DNA from: Fistularia commersonii | Taxonomy: Eukaryota; Chordata; Actinopteri; Syngnathiformes; Fistulariidae | Direction: 5' to 3' | Length of the DNA: 64,000 nucleotides | Assembly (NCBI GenBank): GCA_037954325.1 | Contig: JBBMNZ010000034.1 | Span: forward strand, 5,981,501-6,045,500 | In this document: piece by piece, positions 36,901 through 47,130 of the stretch | Position numbering within the stretch: the stretch's first letter is position 1 | Layout of the letters: each line of letters begins with the position of its first letter | Program-made: the position numbers and the translations under genes | Notes under the pieces: model-generated | What the model saw: the letters and a program-made list of their open reading frames with translations, nothing else | Told to the model about the DNA's origin: nothing | Database searches by the model: none

Positions 36901-39775
36901 TCCCCTTCAGGGACCCCCCTCCGCACTCTGAATCAGACACCACGGCTTTAGCTTTGGCCCGCTCTTTCTCTTTCTCCCTATCAGTTTGGTTTACAGGACT
37001 GGGACTGGGGATCCCGCGGCCCCCCGTCTTACTAATCCCTGTCCCGGAACCAAGCCCCGAGGCTGGCTCTTTATGTCTCGTGCCTTGGGGTGCCATGGTC
37101 GACGGTTTGATCAGCCCAGAGCCCGTATCCATGGAAGTGCTCACTGGGCGAGCTGAGCTCGGTCGGGTTAGCGTGAGGGTGCTTGTCTTGGCCGGACGAG
37201 GCAGAGAACGGTATTGGAGTGAGGTTCTGGCATTTGGGGACAAAAAACCACTCTGGTCACTGCTTGAAACATCAAGACTAGTTTTACGTCCACCACCGGC
37301 ACCTGGTTTGACAGGAATACCGGAAGATTTGGGAATCTTTCCAACAGTCGCAGAGCCGCTGGGTATGGTGCCGCCACTTGTACTCAATCCGGTTGACGTA
37401 CTGGTGATAGTTGTGCTGTTACAGGTGGCGGCATTGGTCTTTTTAAAACCAAAGTTTCCACCAGCTGAAGGCCTGACCAGGCCAGACGGAGGTTTACGTT
37501 GCTCACAAGAACTACCGCCGTTCCGATGGTCCTTGCCGGCATCAGACGAGGAGCGTTGAAGACCTGAATTTTTGACCGCTAATCGAGATTTATCTAATGG
37601 CTTTCCATCTGACTTGACTGTACCTATCAAGAAAAGGCAGAAAGACACAAAACAGCGGTTAATAGGTTAGCACTATCTTGTGATGAGTGAGAATTAACAG
37701 GCAATCTAAGGATACGATATCTTATCAGAACACCTACTGGTCTGACTTTGTGACTAAATGAACAGACAGTCAGCTTAGGCCTTGCTCACACTGTTATCAC
37801 GCTGTGACCCTTCTTTTCCATCCTGATGAACTAAAATAGTTTTCTCTGGCTTTCCAGTAAGTGAGGCTTCCGTGGGTCACGGCTGCTGAGAGCTTAAATG
37901 AACATATGCAGCATGACTGTGGAAAACTGGTCTTCACATTAACAAAGCCCATCTGTGGGCACGAAAACTGCAAGGAACACACACTTACCGCATGTCTCCC
38001 CCACTAAAGGGTCTTTATGTACAGAGCCCGAGGTGGAGGGAGCATTGCGTGATTTTGTCTCACACCTGTGCATTGCCCAAATTAAGTAGACCAATTTGGA
38101 AGTTATGATGAGGAATGAGATCTTTAAGTCAATTTAGCATGCAAACTCGTGGGCAATGGCCACACAAGTGAAAGCCCACAATACCCATGACTTTTACTTC
38201 GTATCTAATGGGAGTTGTTATATGAGGTTTATATACAAGGCATTAACACAGTCAAAGAACTGCTGTTGAATCGGACCCACCAGCTCGCAGACTCGAGACA
38301 TCTGGAGTCATTTAAGGGTATTTATAAACCCACAAGACACATACACACACATGTAGGATCGGACATGCACCAAGTACACACTCGAGAGTTCCGACTTTTG
38401 TGTCTTACAGAAATGTGACACTGACAACTCATTATACTTTAAGTTCCACCTGGAGCGCGATAACTGGGTTGACATGTCAAGTCATGCACTCGATCAGTTG
38501 TGTAACCACGAGGTTGCGCGTTCCAAGAATTTATTGAAATCTACCGAGAAAGATTTTCTGTAAGTTTTAGATAACACCGACAAGGACCGCAAACGGGAAG
38601 GAAGTCAGCAGGATGGAGTGATCATGCATCTATGCACAATCATGAGACACACAGGGTGACATCCCTCTTCAGTGCAGCCTCATATTACTGTCTACCACGG
38701 AGGAGTTTGCACCGATAAGTTTGTTTTGCCGAACGCTCCCAATTACGCAAAATCTAATAAATCAAATTCTATGTATTTGTGTTAGAGTTCTGTGAGGTTT
38801 CATGAGGGGAAGAAGGTAACACACGGCGGTGCACGTATGGCTTCACTGTCTCTCAAGACATAATTCTGACCATTTTTAACATTTTCCTCTGCCCATACAG
38901 CAATAGATGGAGCATTTGGAAGAGATGACAAAGAGTTGAGGATGTACTGATGGAGCGGATGAGTGTCAAAAATGGGGGCACAGATGAGGGTGCCCCCTTT
39001 CCATTACTGCTGGAGGCGGAGGTGATACATTCCTGTGAGCACTAGGGAGACGTGGCAGTGAATAAAATTAAATGCACTTCCATGGCAGTTAAATATTAGT
39101 GGGTGTTAGTGAATTTTGGTTGACACATGGAAAAGGTTAGAACCCTTAAAGAATGTCTGTTCGTTATTAGTTTGAATCTATGAATTCCTCAACAATGATT
39201 AGCATCGGGACTATTAATAATCTGCTTTTGCTTGTTAGAGCGTCTGATTCAGCAAAATGTCAGATTCAGTAACAAAGTAAAAAAACAACTATATACATAT
39301 ATTCATACATATGCGGGCGCGCACACGCATATATATACAGGCATATATACTGTACATACTGTATATGTACATACATGTATATATATCATAGATACATGCA
39401 TATTGACAACACACATTGTAATATATATCATACATACATGCATATATATATCTGTGTTTGGCATACATGTCACTTGTATAGCGGCTAATAAAAAAATAGT
39501 CCTACAAAGAGAAGACTGTTTCAATTGACACAGGTTATCTTGACCGCTATAGAATACCACAACTAATGTATTGTATGATTTGGCCTGTGTGTGTCTGCGC
39601 CTGGATGTCAATGTGTGTTTACACAGTGTGCTTAACGCACAGCTGCACAATCTCCACTATTGTGCTGTTTGTGTTGAGTGGGTTTGTGTTAAATGTGATG
39701 GGCGACACTCTCTAACTTTGGCACGATTTGAGACGCCCGCACAAACAGACAGACGCACAAACACAAACACACAAG

Positions 39776-39821
<46 letters not shown>

Positions 39822-40163
39822 CCCTTTCTCTGCAGTCGCTTTATTTTAGTGCTATAAATTCTCTGTCACAGAAATAAAGATTGGATAGGAAAGGATGGGC
39901 GAAAAGAGAGGGGAAAAAAGATTGGGACTGTGTGTGTGTGTTTGTGTGTGTGTGGCTTAGAGTGAGTGAGTGAGTGAATGTGGTTGGTTGGCAGGAAGGG
40001 AGTGGGTGGTGATGGGCGTTTGATACATGGCACCACTTTCTAAGGCCCAGGGGGTGGGCTGCAGCTGTGGCTGAGTGTGGTACAAAGACAGAGTGTTTGT
40101 GAGTGAGCATGGGTGACAGCCAGAGAAAAGTGTCGGTGTGTTTAGTTTATGAAACATTTTAAA

Positions 40164-40216
<53 letters not shown>

Positions 40217-43071
40217 ACATATACATATATATATACACATACATCTATACTATATATGTAAGTTGTGTATTTGGGTGTGTTTCAAACTTACCTGCCACTT
40301 TCAACCCGGTCTGAGAAGTGTGCGTTATTGGGGAGGTGATTCCCACAGGTGGATTTCTTCCTTTCTTGAGCAGATTTCCTTGGCCCAGGGTCTGAGGTTT
40401 CTTCAGTTCACCCCTGCTTCCTTCCATTCCCTCCCCCTGCGGACGTGTTTTTTTCCATTTATTTGCAGATTCGGACTTGAGGCTTCCTGTGTCAAAGACG
40501 CTGCTGCCCTGACTCTTGCGGCTGGGTTTGGTATCGTCGCTGTCCCAGGACAGACCGCTTTCCACAAGGGACCTTTTTTCAGCATCGGTGCGCATCTACA
40601 AAACAAAAGAGACATAGTATATAGTGTGTTCAATTAATTATTTACTTAATAACAATGATGATAAAAAACTGGATTTTGTGTTGCTCATTTCTGAGCAATG
40701 CCCACTTTTGATGGCATTCACTGATTCCAATCTTTTTGGCTCTTGCTGATGGCAAAGCAAATGAGGGGGCATTAAAATTATCTAAATGATGAGGCCTAGT
40801 TTGCAGTCAGGCCTCTGCCATTTAAAATGGTATCATGTTCAATAGAAAAAATGAAAATGCAATGGGTTCAGAAATGTCATTTAAAAATACTCTATATGTA
40901 GTGATAAAACATGACTGTGTCAATGTTTAATATCACTTATATGAGTTTATTTGTGGATGAATGTGAAGTTAACTTCACAGACGCAGTTTAGATCCCACAC
41001 ATCAAGAATAACTGCTGAACAGTGTGTCCAAATGTGTGTGAATGGGACGCTGTGTGTGAGTGTGTTACTGCATGTGATACTTTCAAGACATTTCAGCCAA
41101 AAGTTCCCATGAGGCTTCAACCTGAATTCCTTTTATATTAAAACCAATAGACCCCATGGACAGGTTCACATCACATAGGGAGGAGGTATTTGTGTGCATG
41201 TGTGTGCTTGTGTGTGTTTAAGACAGAGCGAGAGAGACCTGACAGGACGGGACCTGTAGCTTAAACATCATTTCCTCAAACACATTCTCTGATTATTGAA
41301 ATAGAGGGGGCACAAATATACATCTCCTCCAAGAGCTAAACATTGGGAACAACACAACAGGAAATAAAGCAGTTTGTTGTATGGTACATGCACAAATATT
41401 TGAAAAAGAAGGTGAATTCTCAGGAATACTTGCTCAGCCTCTGGGTGAGAATGGTAAAATAGACTTTTCTGTCACAATGTATCTATATGTCACCTCTCGC
41501 CTCTCAATGGATTTGATTCTCTTATATTTTGAATTCCTATTAATTCGCTGTCAAACTTCCCTTTTACTTTCTATTGTACCTATGTATTATACCTATGTAC
41601 TCAATACGTGTGAGAATAAGGAACAGATGTTCCACATTCACAGTTCCAATTGAGGAAATTGAAGTCAAAGGAACACAAACGAACACAGGAATAACAGAAA
41701 TGGAAAATAAGGACAGAATGAATTTGGGAGACAAAGGGAAACAAGCACAGAGTAGCATTAATGTCAAGGAAAAAGGCAGCCATAAGTATTAAACAATACA
41801 GGGTGCATGATGATGTGGTGGTTGGTTGGTTTCCATGGTAATGTTGCCATAGGGGGTAATGGTTGCCATGACTTCAGCAACAGTGTGGAGGGAGGTGCCC
41901 TGGTTCTTCTGGCTCACTGGCCTGGATGCAATACTGCAGATGGCCCCGTGTGCATGTGTGTGTGTGTGTGTGTGTATGTGTGTGTGTGTGTGCAGATGGC
42001 CAGGTTGTAGTCCTGTCCTTCAGTATAATGGAGAAGACAAAGACCCGCACTCTCAGCATCCTCGTACCTCTGTTGCTATGGTAACGCCGGCCCCTTTTTT
42101 TTAAACTCTCGCTGTATCTCCTTCTCAAATCCCACTGCATCAGTCAGACTAACCACATTGCGGAGGTGTGACCTACATCACACACTCTCAGAAAACACAT
42201 ACAAAGTATACAGCTAAATCCTCAGTTAAGACCAAATATAATTTAGATTCTATGATGTCACGGTTCCTAAATGCTATCGTCCCCAAATCCAGCCGTTTCT
42301 GAATACCACAAGGCATACGTACATTACTGAGGTACAGTGTGTGATGAGGGCAAACATAATCACTCAGGACTATGTTTCCACTTGCAAAGCCAGAAACGCC
42401 ACTGAACCTGCAGCCTCTAAATCAACATAATCAGGAATTTTGGTTTAATAGAAAAACAAAGTCTTAAATTATAGGTTGAATTTGGTTAATAGAATCCCAA
42501 ACCCATTAAGGAGTAACATAGTGGCAAATTTACTGATGTTCTGGCAAAAGGAATGTTAAGGCCTGTGGTTTATACTGGCTGACATTTTTAGAGTTTCTGT
42601 GTTTAGTGTTTCACTTACTTCCTCAGACGGCTTAATAAAACAACAACAGGTCCTTAAAAGGCCCAGCTCAGCCGACCTGCATCTACTGTGTGTGCTCGAT
42701 GAATTTGTCAGCGGGAACAAATGATGGGTCTGCGATGAGCACTTCATCAGGATTTGTCCGACTAATATCTATTTCCTGCTCTTCCTCCACTGTTCAAACG
42801 TGTAAAAATGTATTTCCAACCTCATCGGCGCTTCACTTGGTTAATAGCTCAACTAATCCAAGTGTAACACACACGCTAAAAATCCGTCTGTCATATTAAT
42901 GTGTAAGTATATGAGTTGTGTGTGTAACTTACCACGATGGTTGAGTTTCTCCGAGAGCCAATTGGAGTGGTAGGGAGGGAGTTGAGAGTGGGGCTGGTGT
43001 TGAACTCTTCAGAGCTCAAATTGTCAGAGCCGTCACTAAGGCCGCTGCTGATGGAGCTGCTCTCATCCCAG
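24865..43071 (-). CDS. nav1: Neuron navigator 1 (partial, 26 coding exons, N-terminus missing)
   Basis: This gene encodes a large cytoskeletal protein of the neuron navigator family. It binds microtubule plus ends and acts in neurite guidance and migration (family knowledge). The 26 exons join with consistent phase into 1541 codons including the stop. Visible in order are the start motif WDESSSISSGLSD, a Ser/Pro-rich region with an SGIP microtubule-tip (SxIP) motif, the block RDRNTLPKKG, coiled coils from about residue 742 to 830 and again near 960-1000, a KKKKKK tract, and an AAA-type ATPase domain at about 1176-1440. The ATPase has an intact Walker A (GPSGTGKT), a Walker B-like VVIIDD and a YIIGTTNQ sensor region. 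The C-terminus resembles human NAV1 (EDPVDWVR, LPWPNAQQDQSKL) more than NAV2 or NAV3. Roughly the first quarter of the mammalian-length protein is absent. Teleosts may carry nav1a and nav1b; I cannot tell which this is. Confidence 0.95.
25095..25685. mobile_element. hAT-like non-autonomous transposon in last nav1 intron
   Basis: The left end caggggtcaggaacctttt and the right end ataggttccagacc are inverted copies of the hAT-type terminal sequence CAGGGGTCGGCAACC. Subterminal agccata repeats are also inverted. No transposase is present and no clear target duplication remains, so it is an old non-autonomous copy. Confidence 0.75.
25721..25909 (-). CDS. nav1: nav1 exon Y
   Basis: This exon encodes VHGHKAVWEDPVDWVRGTLP, WPNAQQDQSKLFHLPPP and ends TLESDPL. 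It is 63 codons, phase 0 at both ends. A hAT-like repeat ends about 36 nt beyond its donor. Confidence 0.95.
26241..26359 (-). CDS. nav1: nav1 exon X
   Basis: This exon encodes PCFFLSCPVSVAEFRQWFID and LWNHSIIPYLQEGAKDGIK, matching NAV1. Confidence 0.94.
26470..26675 (-). CDS. nav1: nav1 exon W
   Basis: This exon encodes MVIFSNNVEPANGFLLRYLH, LLSVLDWVPQLWYHLHTFLE and KHSTSDFLI, very close to NAV1 and distinct from NAV2/NAV3 (which have VLCANHTEPVKGF). Confidence 0.95.
26755..26826 (-). CDS. nav1: nav1 exon V, sensor region
   Basis: This exon encodes PYIIGTTNQSVKMSSNHGLH and LSF. IIGTTNQ is the sensor-1-like stretch of the AAA fold. It is 72 nt. Confidence 0.94.
26914..27065 (-). CDS. nav1: nav1 exon U, Walker B region
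   Basis: This exon encodes ELQLYLSNLANQIDRESGGE, LPLVVIIDDISDATAITELI and NGALTCKYH. VVIIDD is the Walker B-like strand with two acidic residues. Confidence 0.95.
27134..27815. mobile_element. hAT-like non-autonomous transposon (682 bp) in nav1 AAA-domain intron
   Basis: The left end cagtgcttctcaattatttt and the inverse of the right end (caatgtgtctcaaatagtgg) form imperfect inverted repeats. The flanks are ctataggg at 27126-27133 and atataggg at 27816-27823, a 7/8 match consistent with the 8-bp target duplication of hAT elements. No transposase frame is visible. Confidence 0.7.
27843..28108 (-). CDS. nav1: nav1 exon T, AAA domain with Walker A
   Basis: This exon encodes LKEKCVDSLVFETLIPKPMM, HYISLLLKHRRLVLSGPSGT and ends in TFNMHRQTQT. 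The P-loop GPSGTGKT is at 27975-27998 with the lysine and threonine intact, so nucleotide binding is expected to be preserved. Confidence 0.96.
28345..28403 (+). mobile_element. L2-type SINE/LINE 3' tail fragment
   Basis: The segment ttgtaagttgctttggataa followed by aagcgtctgccaaatgcaat and tgtaatgtaatg repeats matches the tail shared by fish SINEs such as the salmonid HpaI family and their partner LINEs. It lies in a nav1 intron. Confidence 0.65.
28991..29162 (-). CDS. nav1: nav1 exon S
   Basis: This exon encodes DYLAQVDPTMSLGLSCDSLH and ends ASIFVSLKG, joining to GLKEKCVDSLVFETL in the next exon as in NAV1. Confidence 0.93.
29272..29370 (-). CDS. nav1: nav1 exon R
   Basis: This exon encodes DSKPPQEHHLGSVLINARTD followed by WTGLDTVIAKTFR. 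The donor reads GTAGGA, a weaker than usual 5' splice site, but phase 0 fits both neighbours. Confidence 0.87.
29466..29554 (-). CDS. nav1: nav1 exon Q
   Basis: This exon encodes ITVVDGLSMPSQRDEVCARV and VVRVGDQTE, the start of the folded region before the AAA domain. It is 89 nt. Confidence 0.9.
29648..29846 (-). CDS. nav1: nav1 exon P
   Basis: This exon encodes STVENLKAENDHLKIGGPPP, a Pro/Gly-rich linker, and MSMSLTKSFSLSLNDCKDP. It carries the end of the second coiled coil and the linker to the ATPase region. Confidence 0.93.
29929..30091 (-). CDS. nav1: nav1 exon O, second coiled coil
   Basis: This exon encodes SELRSELWVKERELTDIRLE and then ALNSAHQLEQLRDAMNNMQ. Heptad-like spacing marks the second coiled coil. 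Confidence 0.95.
30173..30357 (-). CDS. nav1: nav1 exon N
   Basis: This exon encodes LRSSFNKAFSIKKGAKTYSD, then IEEIVTPDSSAPNSPK and a Thr/Ser-rich tail. It matches the NAV1 segment after the lysine tract. Confidence 0.94.
31308..31429 (-). CDS. nav1: nav1 exon M, poly-lysine tract
   Basis: This exon encodes LRIHRQNSCESISSLNSLTS, MSSVGSLKDQDA and KKKKKKSW. The basic tract is conserved in the family. The donor GTAAGAA follows the TGG codon. Confidence 0.94.
31513..31621 (-). CDS. nav1: nav1 exon L, coiled coil
   Basis: This exon encodes DTELMELRETIEALKTKNEE followed by AQAVIQGALNNPDNMK. The AQAVIQGALN block is diagnostic of NAV1. It ends the first coiled coil. Confidence 0.94.
32251..32318. 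repeat. (AG)n and (AC)n pair in nav1 intron
   Basis: An AG run at about 32251-32277 is followed by an AC run at about 32295-32318. Confidence 0.85.
32686..32769 (-). CDS. nav1: nav1 exon K, coiled coil
   Basis: This exon encodes ANLVAAFEQSLALMTTRLQS and then LSLSHEQK, near-identical in pattern to NAV1-3. It is 84 nt, phase 0 at both ends. Confidence 0.94.
34060..34137 (-). CDS. nav1: nav1 exon J, coiled coil
   Basis: This exon encodes QIRKLRRELESSQEKVSNLT and then TQLTAN. Hydrophobic spacing indicates a coiled coil. It is 78 nt, phase 0 at both ends. Confidence 0.94.
34324..34347 (-). CDS. nav1: nav1 microexon I (24 nt)
   Basis: This exon encodes exactly eight residues, AEERIQGE, between intact splice sites (CTAAAG acceptor, GTAAGC donor). 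Its length is a multiple of three and phase 0 on both sides, so it can be skipped without a frameshift. It corresponds to the AEERMQSE segment of mammalian NAV1. Confidence 0.88.
34553..34605 (-). CDS. nav1: nav1 exon H
   Basis: This exon encodes HGSVISLASNASSSYSS, the conserved Ser-rich block before the first coiled coil. It is 53 nt with acceptor TTTTCAG and donor GTGAGTG. Confidence 0.92.
34708..34890 (-). CDS. nav1: nav1 exon G
   Basis: This exon encodes PSPVGGPPRMTRSNSIPTHE, then GSTLSLAERPRSMGMIRSGS and FRDKEPNDE, all close to mammalian NAV1. It is 2 nt + 60 codons + 1 nt long. Confidence 0.93.
35024..35166 (-). CDS. nav1: nav1 exon F
   Basis: This exon encodes GASQPEEDGKEKGERRHSHT followed by TDSLTLPMLSSPTSLPRSSK. 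The ERRHSHT block matches NAV1. I chose the TGTGTAG acceptor at 35167-35168 over the nearer CCCAG because only the former keeps phase with microexon E. The donor GTATGG is weak, so the low end is the least certain boundary. Confidence 0.8.
35531..35572 (-). CDS. nav1: nav1 microexon E (42 nt)
   Basis: Read in the frame set by its neighbours, this exon encodes SQRDRNTLPKKGS, matching the NAV-family block RDRNTLPKKG. The acceptor is CACAG and the donor is GTAAGT. The exon is also fully open in a second frame, but the splice phases support the first. Confidence 0.85.
36170..36682 (-). CDS. nav1: nav1 exon D
   Basis: This 513-nt exon encodes LSGIRSLSKPPSVAQLDKLN, SSSSHCLTPSPAPMLNVNSS and LSGVHRSMESLPLQMSL, all blocks recognisable from NAV1. 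It enters and leaves in phases that fit both neighbours (1 nt in, 2 nt left over). Confidence 0.93.
36801..37623 (-). CDS. nav1: nav1 exon C, large Ser/Pro/Gly-rich exon with SxIP motif
   Basis: This 823-nt exon encodes about 274 residues, including RLAVKNSGLQRSSSDAGKD, KPPSGLVRPSAGGNFGFKK, KSSGIPVKP, SLQYRSLPRPAK and VNQTDREKEKERAKAKAV. SGIP fits the SxIP end-binding-protein motif used for microtubule-tip tracking. The Thr/Ser-rich stretch between the conserved blocks is low complexity and probably fast-evolving. Confidence 0.94.
39290..39460. repeat. AT/TA-rich alternating tract
   Basis: Alternating purine-pyrimidine sequence with many catata, tgtacata and atatat units, several self-complementary. 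It lies in the intron between nav1 exons B and C. Confidence 0.6.
39781..39819. repeat. (AC)n microsatellite
   Basis: About 19 AC units, preceded by imperfect ACA-rich sequence from about 39740. Confidence 0.93.
40165..40241. repeat. (ATCT)n microsatellite with AT-rich tail
   Basis: About ten ATCT units run to 40206 and pass into an ATATAC-rich tail. The tract ends about 50 nt below nav1 exon B. Confidence 0.93.
40292..40595 (-). CDS. nav1: nav1 exon B
   Basis: This exon begins exactly with ATG (MRTDAEKRSLVESG) and ends in SPITHTSQTGLKVAG, as in mammalian NAV1. It enters in phase 0 and leaves in phase 1. Its ATG is the first in-frame methionine available to any transcript starting inside the large upstream intron. 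Confidence 0.93.
40596..42932 (-). other. nav1 intron between exons B and A
   Basis: It holds a GT microsatellite at 41955 and otherwise nothing recognisable. Confidence 0.6.
41955..41992. repeat. (GT)n microsatellite
   Basis: A GT run with a single interruption (gtatgtg). Confidence 0.88.
42933..43071 (-). CDS. nav1: nav1 exon A, first exon found
   Basis: This exon encodes WDESSSISSGLSDGSDNLSS and ends in RRNSTIV. It enters in phase 2, because its first base completes the previous codon, so a coding exon must lie upstream. It has no in-frame methionine. The donor is GTAAGT. Confidence 0.92.
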
Positions 43072-45574
43072 CTGAAAGACACAATGATAAGGACAACGTG
43101 TAGGTATTAAAAGAGCAATGCATTTGCATAAAGCGTGCACTGGGGTTCTTATAACAGTGGCCAAAAAGTAGGGATGCAACAAAGTACTGTATAATAACAA
43201 ATCAAAGACAATAGGTATCATTAGGGTGACAGATTAATAATCAACAACTTTAAACTTCATTGGTTTGCACTAAAAGGGAAACAAGGATTTAGTGTTAATA
43301 ACTAAGAAGAAATTGTTGGAACATTAACAATGGTTAAGGATGTACATAGTTGGACTGGTTATGTTTCAACACATAAGCCATCCACCAAAGCCTTCTTGAT
43401 CAATATATAGTATTCCCATGCAAAAGTCTACCACGAGCTTGGTCTCCCTCTTTGCAAGCAATCATTTAAGTACCTTACCACTATCTTCTGTGAATACTTT
43501 ACAGTTTAAGACATAACCCCGCAGGCTCAGATAGAGCAGCCCCTGGCGCCGATTGTACAAGTTTTTCTTTTGATTAAATATTCATAGACTAAGACCTCGT
43601 TTGGAAGCCTCACTGTCCCTGTGTGCTTGACTTTCACACTGCAAGCACTGCAGACACTTGGCAAACTCAGGTTTGGAGCGCCTTCAACATCTCTTCAACC
43701 CACAGACATAAAAATAGCACTGAGGAACCCATACAACGGTGTGCCCACAAGTGCAGGCAGGAGCTGAGTCTGCGCCTGGTCTACGAAATCTGCTCAGCAC
43801 ATATCTGCTAAAATGCTGTGTTGGGAAATGCGGTCAGCTATACATTGGTGCGGATATATAGTAACTGGTAAATGTAGTACAATAAGCAGGTCATGCTTAT
43901 TCTGGGGGGTGGTAGAGATGGTCACATTAGGGTCAAGAGGTTACACTGATATCACATGATATTTTTAAGGGTGGAGCGTGCCTAATGAGGTCACGTATAC
44001 AGCGGCGCAGGGATGGGCAGAGGGCGAAAAAGCGTGGGCCTTCCAGTTGGGTGCGCGTACGGGTCACGCCGTACCCTGGGGGGGTTGACAGTGGTTTTGA
44101 TCGGGGGGAGAGGGGGAAAAGAAAAAGCCCTCCCCGATGAAGCTCTGACTATCCAAGACACAAGAGTGGGCAAAATTTGATCGCCCAGTCTGGAAGTCAA
44201 AGGACTTTTACGTACTTTTTCAGTTATTCAATCTGTCTATACACCTTTTTCAATAGTGTAAGACATTGTTTTACCATTTACATGGGCCCAAAACAAGAAA
44301 ATAGCAGATGAGTTTTCTGACAGTTTAGAAATTTCGATATTTGATATGAACAAGATTTTAAGCTGATATGATCCTGACTATCAGCAAAGTCTGCTCCCCA
44401 GATTTTAAAGAGGAGTCATCTTCAAGCTCAGATACCTTTTCCAGGGCAGCTGTGATAATAACAAACAAATGAAAAAAAAATTAAAAAAAATCCAGAAACA
44501 AGGAAAAATACATTTCACATTCTTTCAGACTGAATGCAGAGGCGAGCGTGTCTCAGATTCCTCGTTGCTCGAGGATAAAAATCCCTCTTGAGACAAAACT
44601 GCGGTCCAGCATCAGCATCTCTTTGTTATTTTGAGCTTCTGAGCTGTCTGAAAGCCGACCGGCGTGAAAACAGCACGTGTTTGGTCAGTGTCGCTCGTCT
44701 CGGGTTATTAACTGATAGAAACAAGAGGTCACAAGGATCCAATAATGGGGGGAAATCAAACGGTACCTGAAACTCTGGCACTTTAGTCACTTTCAGTCGT
44801 AGAGGACTTTTGTTAAGGTCGCTTAAAGGTGAAATGCTAAGAGAACGCAGCCGGTAACACGGACACAAGCTATCAAGAGACACACAGCCAGCGAAAAATT
44901 ACACTGGGATGCCTTAGGGTTGAATCTGAAGAAATGATGGTTAATCAGCCCTCGATGTTTAACTCATCTCAGTTGGGAGAGCAGAAAAAGAAAAGCTGTT
45001 CTAAAATAGATGGTATCTCTGCTGAAGTTAATTTCCTGATACAGCCACTGTCGGATAACTGCTACTGCGCATTAATCATCACCTCCCGATAATAGGATGT
45101 CTGAACTTGAGGATGAAACGGTGGAATATGAGGATACTCAAAAAGGTCGAGTGGCCGATGGGGAAGATTCAGGAGAATTTTGATGACCTTTTCGATGAAG
45201 AAACGGACATTTGTTGATACAAGGAGCTCCCACACATGATGGAGGGACACGATGGAGGGATGAGGTGTATCATCTCTCCCACGAAACCTACACCGTCATT
45301 TCTCTTCCACTTAGTCATTCTTGTAATAGCAGCTGCTAAAATATCTCATCCATCCAGACTCCACCTCATCTGTTCCAGTCTACAGCAGCAGCTGGATGGC
45401 AGAGGGAAAATACTAGATGCCATTAATGTACATCGTCCATTTTCCAGTTTAACTGTTGCCAAACACTTCTGGAAAGATCAAAATCAAGTCAAATCCATTC
45501 TTTTTTTTAAGGAATCGTTCAGGAAAATAGGACTAATGTAGTGGGAACAGATATTTTTCCTTTTCAGTAATTTG

Positions 45575-45680
45575 TCTCAGGGTGAGACCCGCCTCTCGCC
45601 CAATGGCGGCTGGGAGAGGCTCCAGCCTCATGCAACCTTGAGGGCAAGATAAGCCGTACAGATAATGGATGAATGAACTA
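45575..45680 (-). repeat. Common teleost interspersed repeat, copy 2
   Basis: The segment contains gagacccgcctctcgcccaa, ggctgggagaggctccagcc and a tail of gataatggatgaatgaac. These are the reverse complement of the repeat at 57225. Confidence 0.65.
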
Positions 45681-46536
45681 ATGAGTTTCTCATATATATG
45701 AATAGGGTTCAACAGGTTTTTGAATTGACTTCAAACTAAAAATGATCATATTAGTTGGAAAATGCAAGAATTAGTGGTATATAAAAACTGCACTCTGCTT
45801 TACCTGGCAGTCCCGTGGGTAGATTTTCTCTTTGAGGAGGGGTTATTATATGGGTCACCCTTACTGAGACTAATCTGTATGCAGATATTTTGTAGGTAAA
45901 GGCTTCTTGGTTTGAGGCCTCTGACTCTCCTGTATACAGTGTCTCCCGTCTGGATACTGAGAAACGATTCCGATGAATCTAATTCCATTGTCACACTGAA
46001 TATCGACATTGATTCAATTTAGGCTTCAATAAATGTCAATTAAGTTGAGATACACTTGATTAAAATCATTCATCACCACCATCTCCCCGATATTATTTTT
46101 TTTATGTGTACACTTGTCACGTCCACAAGGAAATCAATTCACCTCGAACCTTCCGGTCACGGTGCTTTCCAAATCTACCTTCTCGTGTTCAATAAGAAGT
46201 GTCTCTGTAAAAAGGTTCAGTATTTCGGTAACCGGAAATTAAAATGCAGAATGTTGAATATGGTTTCCATTTTTTTCCATTTTTTTTTTTTTTTTTTTAA
46301 TAAAGGTCACAGTGGTCAATAGGAACAATTGCTGTACATAGTCACTGTTTCTTTGTTCCTCATAATCTTGAGAGAGGCCAGACACACCCACAGACAACAC
46401 TGAATGCACCGAAATACCAAGAGAATGGCTGAAGAGCTGCAGAATACTCAGTCCTTGGTCCTTGGTACTATTCAGGATATGGAGCTAATTGCTCTTATCT
46501 GGTGTACACGGTTGTTTTTGCTGCTTATAAAGAGAG

Positions 46537-46583
46537 CTCTCCTCTCCTCTCCTCTCCTCTCCTCTCCTCTCCTCTCCTCTCCT
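46537..46583. repeat. (CTCTC)n pentanucleotide repeat
   Basis: About nine CTCTC-type units, a pure pyrimidine strand. Confidence 0.92.
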
Positions 46584-46969
46584 CCCCTCACCTAGGCTGA
46601 AGGATGTCAGCAAAAATTGAAAAAGACCACTGTTGAGACAAAGAGGCTTTGCCTGTGGCTTATGGGAGCAGTGGCTGCTGAAAAATTGGGAGCTAACGCC
46701 TCTTTGGAGAGCCGACAGCCGGCGAGGCTTGATAAGCTGCTCCATTTAAGTGTATGGAGAAATTCCTTACTAGGAATGTGACATAGATACCACGCACCAA
46801 TGTCAAAATATAGGGAGCGGTTGTGGAATGACACACTCACTGCTGTATACTCTAACAGTTCAAAATATATGAAGAACTAATGACTGGATTGACAGATTGC
46901 CCTTGATCGTGAGTGCTAGTGTACACATATTTTCATCCAATCATTGTCATTGCCGCTAATCTTGTTGTA

Positions 46970-47130
46970 CTGAGGAGGGTTGCGGGGGTGCTTGAGCAAA
47001 TCCCAGCTGATAAGGGCGGGGTGTGGTGGTGTGGTGGTGTGGTGGGGGGGCGAAGCCAGGATCGCTCACCAGTAAATCACAAGGCCAGATATAGATACAT
47101 ACGGCCATTCACACCGTCATTCACATTTAT
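46970..47130 (+). repeat. Common teleost interspersed repeat, copy 3
   Basis: It contains ttgcgggggtgcttgagcaa, atcccagctgataagggcgg and gccattcacaccgtcattca, with a local GGTGT expansion in the middle. Confidence 0.6.

Larger units (their letters stand above)
37624..40291 (-). other. nav1 intron between exons C and B
   Basis: It holds the alternating AT tract at 39290, the AC run at 39781 and the ATCT repeat at 40165, and otherwise nothing recognisable. Confidence 0.6.

Noticed and set aside
36954..37559. 201-codon plus-strand open frame
   Set aside because: It is antisense to the large nav1 exon C, whose codon bias leaves the opposite frame open. It has no family resemblance or splice support.
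44397..44464. Short splice-flanked block (CTGCCCTGGAAAAG between CACAG and GTATCTG) as a nav1 microexon
   Set aside because: At 14 nt it has no match to the NAV1 residues expected just before WDESSS, and such AG...GT pairs occur by chance.
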